A stretch of DNA of 64,000 nt from NCBI GenBank assembly GCA_963798195.1, contig CAWCSF010000010.1, positions 558,001 through 622,000 on the forward strand, in the 5' to 3' direction. Positions 1 to 8,165 of the stretch are shown one piece after another. This DNA is from CAVSRC01 sp963798195. Lineage in GTDB: Bacteria; Pseudomonadota; Alphaproteobacteria; Rhizobiales; Kaistiaceae. The notes beneath the pieces were generated by a model, which saw only the letters and a list, made by a program, of their open reading frames with translations, ran no database searches and had not been told where the DNA came from. The stretch's first letter is position 1, and every line of letters begins with the position of its first letter. A program made the position numbers and the translations under genes.

Positions 1-308
1 CAACATCGCGCCGCCAGCGCCGCGCGACGCTCGCCCGGGCGTCGACATTGCACGTCGCCGGCAAGTTGAGCGTTAGCACGCCGGTGTGGCAAGACGCCGC
101 CATGGCGTTTTTGCGAAGAAAGAATGGAGTAGTCTGCTTGCCGAGACGGAGCCGCGCCCGATATATGATGCGCGGGTTCGATCAGACGTGAAGTCTGCTG
201 TGCCGGCTGTACTGGTCCTAGAGACATCAAAGCAAGGTTGATTTGGATCAAGCAGTCTAAAATCGAAGGTGTTTAGTTCAGTAAGCCCACCCCAAACGGG
301 AGGAAGTC
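1..308. other. Upstream region of the sugar ABC operon, no gene recognised
   Basis: This stretch carries no coding frame I can support on either strand. It leads into the sugar-binding protein gene at 309, so the promoter and any operator of the operon should lie here. The last 80 bases are less GC-rich than the rest, as expected for a promoter, but I could not find a convincing -35/-10 pair with normal spacing. A purine-rich AGGAAG ribosome binding site lies just before the start codon at 309. Confidence 0.4.
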
Positions 309-1346
309 ATGAGGAAGATTCTGGTTGCCGCGCTTGCCGCGGCGGGTTTGGCGGCGTCGGCGAGCGTGTCACTCGCTCAGGTCGTCGTCGGTGTGTCTTG
401 GAACAACTTCCAGGAAGAGCGCTGGAAAACCGATGAGGCAGCGATCAAGTCGGCGCTCGACGCCGGCGGTGCCAAATACATCTCGACCGACGCACAGTCG
501 TCCGCGTCGAAGCAGCTTACCGACATCGAGAACCTGATCTCGCAGGGCGCGAATGTCCTGATCGTTCTCGCGCAGGATACCGACGCCATCCAGCCGGCCG
601 TTCAGAAGGCGGTCGACGAGGGTATTCCGGTCATCGGTTACGACCGCCTGATCGAGAACCCGAAGGCGTTCTACATCACCTTCGACAACAAGCAGGTTGG
701 CGTGCTCGAGGCAGAGCCGGTCTTCAAGCTCGTCCCGAAGGGCAACTACGTCTTCATCAAGGGCAATGCTGCCGACCCGAATGCGGACTTCGTGTTCTCC
801 GGCCAGATGGAAGTCGTCGGCGCCGCGCTCAAGAGCGGCGACATCAAGAACGTCGGTGAGTCTTACACCGACAACTGGGACCCGGCGAACGCCCAGAAGG
901 AGATGGAGCAGTTCCTGACCGTCAATAACAACAAGGTTGACGCGGTTCTCTCCGAGAACGACGGCATGGCCGGTGGTGTGGTCGCGGCGCTGGCGGCCCA
1001 GGGCCTTGCAGGTCAGGTGCCCGTGTCCGGACAGGACGGTGACCATGCCGCCCTGAACCGTATCGCCCTCGGCACCCAGACGGTGTCGGTCTGGAAGGAC
1101 GCACGCGCTCTCGGCAAGTCTGCCGGCGAGGTCGCGCTCGAACTCGCCAAGGGCACCGCGATGGACAAAGTCGCGGGCGCGGTCATGTTCGACGGCGGTC
1201 CGAAAAAGGTGAAAATGAACTCGCTGTTCCTGAAGCCGGTTCCGATCACCAAGGACAACCTCAACGTCGTGATCGACGCTGGCTGGATCACCAAGGACGA
1301 GGTCTGTCAGGGTGTGAAGCCCGGCATGGCCAAGGTCTGCGGCTAG
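309..1346 (+). CDS. xylF: Xylose-type sugar ABC transporter substrate-binding protein
   Basis: Periplasmic binding protein that delivers a sugar, probably D-xylose or a related pentose, to the membrane permease. The 345-residue protein starts with a signal peptide (about residues 1-23, ending SLAQ) and continues as a type I periplasmic-binding fold close to XylF, whose usual length is about 330 residues. The segments GVSWNNFQEERWKTDE near the N terminus and SENDGMAGGVVAALAAQGL in the second lobe are characteristic. Two cysteines near the C terminus could form a disulfide. It is the first gene of an operon with a permease and an ATPase downstream, and a strong hairpin separates it from the permease. 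The exact sugar is an inference; other genes of the operon are not xylose catabolic genes. Confidence 0.88.
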   Translation: MRKILVAALAAAGLAASASVSLAQVVVGVSWNNFQEERWKTDEAAIKSALDAGGAKYISTDAQSSASKQLTDIENLISQGANVLIVLAQDTDAIQPAVQKAVDEGIPVIGYDRLIENPKAFYITFDNKQVGVLEAEPVFKLVPKGNYVFIKGNAADPNADFVFSGQMEVVGAALKSGDIKNVGESYTDNWDPANAQKEMEQFLTVNNNKVDAVLSENDGMAGGVVAALAAQGLAGQVPVSGQDGDHAALNRIALGTQTVSVWKDARALGKSAGEVALELAKGTAMDKVAGAVMFDGGPKKVKMNSLFLKPVPITKDNLNVVIDAGWITKDEVCQGVKPGMAKVCG

Positions 1347-1363
1347 GCCTGACCTCCACATTG

Positions 1364-1392
1364 CCTGCGCCGCGCTTCACGCGCGGCGCAGG
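1364..1392 (+). terminator. Intercistronic 12-bp hairpin after xylF
   Basis: CCTGCGCCGCGC at 1364-1375 pairs perfectly with GCGCGGCGCAGG at 1381-1392 around a TTCAC loop. No U-tract follows, only ATATTTGT. Hairpins at this place in binding-protein operons usually protect the upstream mRNA or give partial termination, so that the binding protein is made in excess over the permease. The structure is seen in sequence; that role is inferred. Confidence 0.6.
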
Positions 1393-1429
1393 ATATTTGT
1401 CATCTCCAGGACGAAGGTGACGGACGCCC

Positions 1430-2764
1430 ATGGCTGAGGCCACCGGCACGCCCGATCGTGCGACGCTAAGCGGCCAGACGCCCCAGCGGACCGGCTTGGT
1501 CCGCAAATTCATGCAGGCGACGGAGATCGACGCCCGCATGCTGGGGATGATTGTCGCCCTGGCGATCGTGTGGATCGGATTCCACATCATGTCCGGCGGC
1601 GTCTTCCTGACGCCGCGCAATCTCTGGAACCTGTCGGTCCAGACCTCCGTCGTGGCGATCATGGCCACCGGAATGGTGCTGGTCATAGTTTCACGCAACA
1701 TCGACCTCTCGGTCGGCTCGCTGCTCGGCTTCCTGGCGATGATCATGGGGGCCCTTCAGACGGACATCCTTCCCCTCATGCTGGGCTTGGGGTTCGACTA
1801 TCCAGTGACATGGATTGTGGCTCTGGCTGCCGGAATCGTCGTCGGTGGCTTCATCGGCGGAATTCAGGGCTTCGTCATCGCCTATCTGGGCGTCCCCGCA
1901 TTCGTCGTGACGTTGGGTGGACTCCTGGTGTGGCGCGGAGCCGCCTGGTGGGTGGCGAGCGGCCGCACTCTGGCGCCGCTCGACTCGACGTTTCAGTTGA
2001 TGGGCGGCGGCGGTAGTGGGTCCATCGGCGCGATGCTGAGCTGGGTCGTTGCCATCGTTGCCTGTGTCGCCATCGTGCTGGCGATCGTCGGCGGCCGCCG
2101 ACAGCGCCGCCGTTTTGATTTTCCACTGAGGCCGATGTGGGCCGAATATACGTTGGCCGGAATCGGTTGTGCTGCGGTCCTGGGCGCCGTCGCCGTCATC
2201 AATGCCTATCCCATGCCGGTCGGACTTGCGCGTCAGTACGCCGCCCAGAACAATATCCCGTGGCCGGAAGGCGGGCTGGTCATTCCGCTCGGCATCGCCA
2301 TCCCGGTGCTGATCGCCATTGGCGTTGCCATAGCGATGACATTCCTCGCCAACCGCACACGGTTTGGGCGCTACGTGTTCGCAATCGGCGGCAATCCGGA
2401 AGCGGCCGATCTCGGCGGCATCAACACGCGCTGGATCCTGACCAAGATATTCATCCTGATGGGCATCCTGTGCGGCATCGCCGGCGCGGTTGCTTCCGCA
2501 CGCCTCAATGCGGCAACCAATTCGCTCGGCACTCTCGACGAACTTTACGTCATCGCCGCCGCCGTCATTGGCGGCACGTCGTTCACCGGGGGCATCGGCA
2601 CGATTCCGGGTGCGATGCTGGGTGCGCTGGTCATGCAGTCCCTGCAATCCGGCATGCAGCTGATGGGCATCAACTCGCCCCTGCAGAACATCGTCGTCGG
2701 AATTGTTCTTGTGTTCGCCGTCGGCATCGACACCGCCTATCGCAAGCGGACGTCGAAGGGCTGA
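1430..2764 (+). CDS. xylH: Xylose-type sugar ABC transporter permease
   Basis: Inner-membrane permease of the sugar importer, BPD_transp_2 (RbsC/XylH) family. The 444-residue protein has a hydrophilic N terminus of about 40 residues and then about ten hydrophobic segments. The family motif RNIDLSVGSLLGF follows the third segment, and GGTSFTGGIGTIPGAMLGAL lies near the C terminus. A central hydrophilic stretch containing GGRRQRRRFDFPLRP separates two groups of membrane segments, as in XylH. It is somewhat longer than the E. coli protein (about 393). The gene lies 83 bases after xylF across a strong hairpin and 20 bases before the ATPase gene. Confidence 0.85.
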   Translation: MAEATGTPDRATLSGQTPQRTGLVRKFMQATEIDARMLGMIVALAIVWIGFHIMSGGVFLTPRNLWNLSVQTSVVAIMATGMVLVIVSRNIDLSVGSLLGFLAMIMGALQTDILPLMLGLGFDYPVTWIVALAAGIVVGGFIGGIQGFVIAYLGVPAFVVTLGGLLVWRGAAWWVASGRTLAPLDSTFQLMGGGGSGSIGAMLSWVVAIVACVAIVLAIVGGRRQRRRFDFPLRPMWAEYTLAGIGCAAVLGAVAVINAYPMPVGLARQYAAQNNIPWPEGGLVIPLGIAIPVLIAIGVAIAMTFLANRTRFGRYVFAIGGNPEAADLGGINTRWILTKIFILMGILCGIAGAVASARLNAATNSLGTLDELYVIAAAVIGGTSFTGGIGTIPGAMLGALVMQSLQSGMQLMGINSPLQNIVVGIVLVFAVGIDTAYRKRTSKG

Positions 2765-2784
2765 CGAGCCAGAAGGGAAACGGG

Positions 2785-3573
2785 ATGGCCAACGAGCGTC
2801 CGCCTCTCGTCGAAATGCGCAACATCTACGTCTCGTTCGGCGGCGTGCACGCCGTGGAGAATGCGACGATCGATCTCCACGCTGGCGAAGTGGTCGGCCT
2901 GGTCGGCGGCAACGGCGCCGGAAAGTCGACACTGATGAAGGTGCTCTCGGGTGCCTATCGCGCGGACGCCGGGCAGATCCTCATCGACGGCAAACCGGTC
3001 ACCATCAACAACCCACGCGACGCCAAGGCACTGGGCATCGAAACGATCTACCAGACGCTCGCGCTCGCCGACAACGTCGACGCGCCGGCGAACGTCTTCC
3101 TCGGACGCGAGCTGCTGACCCGGTTCAATACGCTCGACGATGTCGCCATGGAGGCGGCCACGCGCAAGGTCATGGGCCGGCTCAATCCGGTCTTCAAAGG
3201 CTTCAAGACGCCCGTGAAGGCGCTCTCGGGCGGCCAGCGTCAGGCGGTGGCGATCGCCCGGGCGATTCACTTCAACGCCCGCATCCTGATCATGGACGAG
3301 CCGACTGCCGCGCTGGGTCCGGCCGAAACCGCGCAGGTGCGCGATTTGATCCGGCACTTGAAGAAGGAAGGCATCGGTATCTTCCTCATCAGCCATGAAA
3401 TTCACGACGTCTTCGACCTCGCCGACCGCATTACCGTGATGAAGACGGCCAGGATGGTCGGCACCGTCAATAAGGACGACGTGACAACCGACGAGGTCCT
3501 CGGCATGATCATCGGCGGCACTGTGCCGCCGGAGGCGACGGTCACCAACGCCTATCCAGAGGCGAGGGCATGA
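2785..3573 (+). CDS. Sugar ABC transporter ATP-binding protein, single domain
   Basis: ATPase that powers the sugar importer. The 262-residue protein has Walker A GGNGAGKST at residues 41-49, the signature LSGGQ at about 147-151, Walker B ILIMDEP at about 168-174 and a switch histidine in LISHEIHD. It contains only one ABC domain, whereas E. coli XylG has two in tandem (about 510 residues); single-domain versions such as FrcA exist, so this one should act as a homodimer. The ATG at 2785 follows AAGGGAAACGGG, a usable binding site. Its stop codon overlaps the start of the next gene in an ATGA, suggesting translational coupling. Confidence 0.85.
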   Translation: MANERPPLVEMRNIYVSFGGVHAVENATIDLHAGEVVGLVGGNGAGKSTLMKVLSGAYRADAGQILIDGKPVTINNPRDAKALGIETIYQTLALADNVDAPANVFLGRELLTRFNTLDDVAMEAATRKVMGRLNPVFKGFKTPVKALSGGQRQAVAIARAIHFNARILIMDEPTAALGPAETAQVRDLIRHLKKEGIGIFLISHEIHDVFDLADRITVMKTARMVGTVNKDDVTTDEVLGMIIGGTVPPEATVTNAYPEARA

Positions 3574-5036
3574 ATGGCGCGAAAAAACGGCTTCATCTGA
3601 GCGGCAGGGTCCGGCTTTTCGGGACCGGAATAGCTGCCTGCACATTGCTGATACTCGCGAACGCGACTGCAATCGCGGCCAATAACTCGGTGCCGTGGTC
3701 CGAAAAGGTCGTTCGCGAACACATCGACTTCAACCGGATCGAAGGCACGCTGACGGCCGACAAGCTGGACGAGCTGGTCGCTGCCGGCAAGGCGCTGTTC
3801 ACTGGCCGCTTTACGACCGAGGACGGCGCGGGCCGGCCGATGGCCACCCAGGCGATCATCCCGACGCTGCGCAAGCGGCCCGTCGACATCGCCTTCCGCC
3901 GGACGGCGGGGATGGACGCCAATGCCTGTTCATCGTGCCACAGCGAACCAGCGCCCGGCGGGGCGGGGGCTTTCACCGTCAACGTTTTCGTATCGGAAGG
4001 CTTCGAGAGCGCCGATTTCGATAGCCTCGATCCGCAATTCTCCAATGAGCGCAACACCAACCACCTGTTTGGCTCCGGGTTGATCGAACTGCTGGCCCGC
4101 GAGATGACGGCCGATCTTCGCCGTGCCCGCGCTGACGGACTTGTGGCGGCCCGCAAGACCGGGGCGCCCGTTACGGTCGCGCTCGACAGCAAAGGCGTCA
4201 GCTTCGGCAGTGTAGTAGTGAGCCCGGATGGCTCGATCGACAATTCCGGCATCGAGGGCGTGGACGCGGATCTCACTGTTCGGCCGTTCAGCCAGAAGGG
4301 TGTGTTCGCCTCGCTGCGCCAGTTCACGATCAACGCATTGAATGCTCACCACGGCATGGAAGCAACCGAACGCTTCGGCGCCCGTTGGACTGGGTCGAGC
4401 GATTTCGACCAGGACGGCCACGCAGACGAGCTATCGCCGGGCGATGTCTCTGCCCTTGTCGCGTTCCAGGCGACCTTGCCGCCGCCAACGCGCAGGATTC
4501 CCGACGACGCGGCGTGGCGGGTTGCTGCCGCCGCCGGCGAGCAAATGTTTGGTGACATCGGCTGCGGCGCGTGTCATCGGACGAGCCTGCCGCTGAAGAG
4601 CCTCACCTTCGCCGATCCCGCTCCCTATGACACGGCCGGAACGCTGCGCACGGGCGAAGTCGCCGCGCCGGCGGTTTACGATATCGCGTTGTCACCCTGG
4701 GCCACGACGCTCCAGCGCAACGACAAGGGCGAGTTCCTCGTGCCGCTGTTCGGCGATCTCAAGCGCCACAAGCTCACCGACAGCGAGATCAACGCATTCG
4801 GCAACGAACTGCTGGCGCAGCGTTTCGTCGAGCGCGACATCTTCATGACGGCCGAACTCTGGGGCGTCGCCTCGACGGGGCCTTACGGCCATCGCGGCGA
4901 CATGACCACGCTCGATGAGGCTATCCGCGCGCACGGCGGCGAAGCCCGCTCGGCGCGGGACGCCTACGTCGCGGCAACCGATGCGGAGCGCTCGAACATG
5001 ATCGCGTTCCTGCAAACCCTGGTGATCGAGCCATGA
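3570..5036 (+). CDS. Di-heme c-type oxidoreductase (DUF1111/DHOR family)
   Basis: Predicted exported di-heme cytochrome-like oxidoreductase of the family often labelled thiol oxidoreductase. The 488-residue protein starts with a hydrophobic export segment (about residues 17-37). Two CxxCH heme-binding motifs are visible, CSSCH at 120-124 and CGACH at 332-336, with the C-terminal block GVASTGPYGHRGDMTTLDEA typical of the family. It acts in the periplasm once heme is attached by cytochrome c maturation. Its start overlaps the stop of the transporter ATPase and its stop overlaps the start of the FG-GAP gene, both as ATGA. The electron donor or substrate is unknown; the link with sugar uptake is inferred from context only. 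Confidence 0.75.
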   Translation: MNGAKKRLHLSGRVRLFGTGIAACTLLILANATAIAANNSVPWSEKVVREHIDFNRIEGTLTADKLDELVAAGKALFTGRFTTEDGAGRPMATQAIIPTLRKRPVDIAFRRTAGMDANACSSCHSEPAPGGAGAFTVNVFVSEGFESADFDSLDPQFSNERNTNHLFGSGLIELLAREMTADLRRARADGLVAARKTGAPVTVALDSKGVSFGSVVVSPDGSIDNSGIEGVDADLTVRPFSQKGVFASLRQFTINALNAHHGMEATERFGARWTGSSDFDQDGHADELSPGDVSALVAFQATLPPPTRRIPDDAAWRVAAAAGEQMFGDIGCGACHRTSLPLKSLTFADPAPYDTAGTLRTGEVAAPAVYDIALSPWATTLQRNDKGEFLVPLFGDLKRHKLTDSEINAFGNELLAQRFVERDIFMTAELWGVASTGPYGHRGDMTTLDEAIRAHGGEARSARDAYVAATDAERSNMIAFLQTLVIEP

Positions 5037-6679
5037 GCCGCGCGGCGATCGCCATCGCGATGCTGGCGATTGGCTTGTCACCGGCGATCGCGGCAGAGAA
5101 TCCCGTCGCCGCGGACGTGCCCGACTATGTCGACGACGCGCCGGCGGCGGGCATCACCCATGCCTACACCGGCCCATGGGAGTTTTTCGTTGGTGGCGGT
5201 GTGGCGGTCTTCGACTGCGACGGCGACCGCAGGCCCGACATGTTCGTGGCGGGGGGCGCTGGCCCGGCGGAGCTCTTCCGCAACGTAAGCGAGACCGGTG
5301 GTGCATTGCGCTTCGAGACGGTCGCCATGGATCTGTCCGCGAGCGACCTGGCCAAGGTGATCGGCGCCTATCCGCTCGATGTCGACAATGACGGCGTCAT
5401 GGACCTGTTCGTGATGCGTCTCGGCGGCAACCTCCTGCTCAAAGGGGGGCCGGCTTGCTCGTTCACCAAGGCCAACGATGCCTGGGCCTTCGATGGCGGT
5501 AAGGACTGGACGACGGCGTTCAGCGCGACCTTCGAAAAGGGCGCGAAATTCCCGACGCTGGCGGTCGGCAACTACGTCGATCGGCAGGCGCCTGGCTCCC
5601 CCTGGGGCACCTGCGCCGACAACTGGCTTCTGCGTCCGATTGCGGGCGACGTGCCCGACTATGCCAACGCAAGGGCCCTGCAGCCCGGTTATTGCACGCT
5701 CTCGATGCTCTTCACGGACTGGAACCAATCCGGGATCCCGTCGCTGCGTGTGACAAACGACCGGCAATATTATCGCGGTGGCGAGGAGCAGATGTGGAAA
5801 GTGGAGCCGGGTACGCCGCCGCGGCAGTTCACGTCGTCTGACGGATGGCGCCACCTGTCCATCTGGGGCATGGGCATCGCCGAGGCCGATCTTAACGGTG
5901 ACGGCTACCCGGAATACGCGCTCACCTCGATGGGCGATACCAAGCTGCAGCAACTCGACGACGAAGCCGACGACCACGAGCCGATTTACAAGGACATCGC
6001 CTTTCAGGTCGGCGCCACGGCGCAGCGCCCCTATCAGGGCACGGATTACCGTCCGTCCACCGGCTGGCACAGTGAGTTCGCCGACGTGAACAACGACGGC
6101 CTTCTCGATCTGTTCATCGCTAAGGGCAACATCGAGTCCATGCCCGAGTTCGCAGCCTACGACCCGGACAATCTGCTTCTTGGCAAATGGGACGGCACGT
6201 TCCAGGAGGAGGGCGGTACCGCCGGAATCGCCTCGGAGAAGCGCGGGCGCGGCGCCGCCGTCGTCGATCTCAACCTCGATGGAATGCTGGACATCGTCGT
6301 CGTCAACCGCAACAGCCCGCTGAGCCTTTTCCGGAATCTCGGTACGCGCACGACATGGGGCCACGCGCCGCTCGGCAACTGGCTTGAGGTGGAACTCAGC
6401 CAGAAGGGCGACAACCGCCACGCGGTCGGCGCGCGCATCTCGGTCAAGACCGGCAACCGCACCATGACGCGGACGATCGAAGTGGGGGGTGGTCACGCCT
6501 CAGGCCAGGCCGGGTTCGAGCACATCGGCCTCGGCACGGCCGAGCGTGCAGAGATCCGCATCAAGTGGCCGGACGGCGAGTGGAGCCACGTCTACAAGGC
6601 GTTCGCGAACCAGTTCGTCCGTATCGCGCGCGAAAAACCCGCGGCCGGCTATTGGCTGCCGCCACCCTCTGACCCGTAG
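5033..6679 (+). CDS. Secreted FG-GAP/VCBS repeat protein with ASPIC/UnbV domain
   Basis: Exported beta-propeller protein of the CRTAC/UnbV type. The 548-residue protein has a signal peptide (about residues 1-20), then several FG-GAP repeats with calcium-binding-like loops: DCDGDRRPDMF, DVDNDGVMDLF, DLNGDGYPEYA, DVNNDGLLDLF and DLNLDGMLDIV. The C-terminal 90 residues match an ASPIC/UnbV domain (GARISVKTGNRTMTRTIEVG, then GLGTAERAEIRIKWPDG). Proteins of this family are extracellular or periplasmic with poorly known functions. The gene is coupled to the di-heme oxidoreductase by an ATGA overlap, so the two products may work together. No enzyme activity can be read from the sequence. Confidence 0.75.
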   Translation: MSRAAIAIAMLAIGLSPAIAAENPVAADVPDYVDDAPAAGITHAYTGPWEFFVGGGVAVFDCDGDRRPDMFVAGGAGPAELFRNVSETGGALRFETVAMDLSASDLAKVIGAYPLDVDNDGVMDLFVMRLGGNLLLKGGPACSFTKANDAWAFDGGKDWTTAFSATFEKGAKFPTLAVGNYVDRQAPGSPWGTCADNWLLRPIAGDVPDYANARALQPGYCTLSMLFTDWNQSGIPSLRVTNDRQYYRGGEEQMWKVEPGTPPRQFTSSDGWRHLSIWGMGIAEADLNGDGYPEYALTSMGDTKLQQLDDEADDHEPIYKDIAFQVGATAQRPYQGTDYRPSTGWHSEFADVNNDGLLDLFIAKGNIESMPEFAAYDPDNLLLGKWDGTFQEEGGTAGIASEKRGRGAAVVDLNLDGMLDIVVVNRNSPLSLFRNLGTRTTWGHAPLGNWLEVELSQKGDNRHAVGARISVKTGNRTMTRTIEVGGGHASGQAGFEHIGLGTAERAEIRIKWPDGEWSHVYKAFANQFVRIAREKPAAGYWLPPPSDP

Positions 6680-6680
6680 C

Positions 6681-8087
6681 GTGGCGCGTTCGTCCACTGA
6701 CGTTCGCCTCATCGAGGCGAAACTCCCTGACTTCGGCATGCCGGTCGAGCGGCCGCAACTTCCGCGCGCCTTGTACCCCGATCGCCTTGCCCGCCTGCGG
6801 ACCCGCGTGACTGAGGCGGGCCTGTCGGCACTGGTCGTTTATGCTGATCGCGAGCACTTCGCCAACATCGCGTGGGCGACGGGTTTCGACCCGCGCTTCG
6901 AGGAAGCGGTGCTTATCATTATCCCGGGGAGGGAGCCTGTTCTCCTGACCGGTCCGGAAAACCAGGGCAGCGCCCGCTCGGCCGCTGTCGATCTCCAAGT
7001 CCGTCTTTATCCTCCATTCGGTTTGCTCGGACAGGATCGCAGCCGGACGCCGCCACTGGCGGACCTGCTCGCCGATGGGGGCATCGCGTCCGGTCAGCGC
7101 GTGGGCGTGGCCGGATGGAAGTACTACGGTCCGCAGGAGACCGCGAACCCGGAGGGCTGGATCGAGAGCCCGAGCTTCCTCGTAGACACGTTGCGTGCGC
7201 TGGTTGGCGCGGGCGGTGCCGTCGTGAACGCTGGCGCGATCTTCATGGATGCGTCCAAGGGGCTTCGCGCCATAAACGAGGTGGACCAACTCGCCGCGTT
7301 CGAGTTTGCAGCGTGCCACGTCTCGGAAGCGGTCAAGCGCGTTCTCTTCGGACTTCGCCCAGGCATCCGCGAGTCCGAAGCCGTCGCATCGCTGATGCGG
7401 CCGATTGGCATGCCCCTCAGCTGCCATCTGATGCTTTCGGCCGGTCCTCGGGCCGCCCTCGGCCTCGGCAGCCCTGAAGATCGCGCGGTAGAGAAGGGCG
7501 ATCCCTTCACCGTCGCTTACGGCGTCTGGGGCGCGCTCAGCTGCCGTGCGGGCTTCGTCGCCGAGGACGCCCCCGATCTGCCGGAGTCGATCCGCGATTA
7601 CGTGGCGAAGCTGGCGGCGCCATATTTCGCCTGCGTCGCCGAATGGTACGAAACGGTCGGAATAGGCGTCACCGGCGGCGAGATGGATGCGCTGGTGAAG
7701 CGTCACCTCAGCGATCCGTTCTTCAATGTCGGCCTCAACCCCGGCCATCTGATCCATCTCGACGAGTGGATGAACACGCCGATCTATCCCGGGAGTACGG
7801 AGCGGCTCCAATCCGGACAGGCAATTCAGCTCGACATCATCCCGGCCACGGGCACACCGTGGTTCACGTCCAATATCGAGGACGGCATCGCTCTGCTCCA
7901 TGAGCGTGGGCGCTTGGAATTTGCCCAGCGGCATCCGCAAGTCTGGCAGCGTATCGAGGCGCGGCGTGCCTTCATGGCCGATGTCCTCGGTATCCGCCTG
8001 AAACCCGAGGTGCTGCCCTTTAGCAACCTGCAAGGCTGGCTGCCGCCGTTCATTTTGGCGCCCAATCGGGTGCTTGTGATGCGTTAG
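6681..8087 (+). CDS. Divergent M24 (creatinase/Xaa-Pro peptidase-like) family protein
   Basis: Cytoplasmic protein of the M24 pita-bread fold. I chose the GTG at 6681 because it lies one base after the stop of the preceding gene; an ATG at 6738 is the alternative. The 468-residue product has a creatinase-like N-terminal domain (about residues 35-190) and a C-terminal domain with NPGHLIHLDEWMNTPIYPGS, which corresponds to the region around the conserved histidine of M24 enzymes. I could not place the usual D-D-H-E-E metal ligands, so it may be a non-metal hydrolase like creatinase or a non-catalytic relative. It is the last gene of the operon starting at 309. Substrate unknown. Confidence 0.65.
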   Translation: MARSSTDVRLIEAKLPDFGMPVERPQLPRALYPDRLARLRTRVTEAGLSALVVYADREHFANIAWATGFDPRFEEAVLIIIPGREPVLLTGPENQGSARSAAVDLQVRLYPPFGLLGQDRSRTPPLADLLADGGIASGQRVGVAGWKYYGPQETANPEGWIESPSFLVDTLRALVGAGGAVVNAGAIFMDASKGLRAINEVDQLAAFEFAACHVSEAVKRVLFGLRPGIRESEAVASLMRPIGMPLSCHLMLSAGPRAALGLGSPEDRAVEKGDPFTVAYGVWGALSCRAGFVAEDAPDLPESIRDYVAKLAAPYFACVAEWYETVGIGVTGGEMDALVKRHLSDPFFNVGLNPGHLIHLDEWMNTPIYPGSTERLQSGQAIQLDIIPATGTPWFTSNIEDGIALLHERGRLEFAQRHPQVWQRIEARRAFMADVLGIRLKPEVLPFSNLQGWLPPFILAPNRVLVMR

Positions 8088-8090
8088 GAA

Positions 8091-8165
8091 TGGTGGGCGC
8101 GACAGGGATTGAACCTGTGACCCCTCCCGTGTGAAGGGAGTGCTCTCCCGCTGAGCTACGCGCCC
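8091..8165 (-). tRNA. tRNA-Val (anticodon CAC)
   Basis: The minus strand reads as a complete 75-nt tRNA with encoded CCA. The acceptor stem starts GGGCGCG and pairs with CGCGCCC before ACCA. The D arm contains AGCTCAGCGGGAGAGC, the anticodon stem CTCCC/GGGAG holds loop TTCACAC with anticodon CAC, and the T arm contains GGTTCAATCCC. The T loop and D loop invariant bases are present. Its first ten bases contain the stop codon of the upstream gph gene on the same strand. Confidence 0.97.

Noticed and set aside
238..263. Possible sigma-70 promoter before xylF (TTGATT and TAAAAT)
   Set aside because: The spacing is only about 14 bases, too short for a normal promoter, so no site was annotated.
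369..1361. A 330-codon frame on the minus strand opposite xylF
   Set aside because: Composition is that of a shadow frame in GC-rich coding sequence, with no recognisable domain, while the + strand gene is clearly a binding protein.
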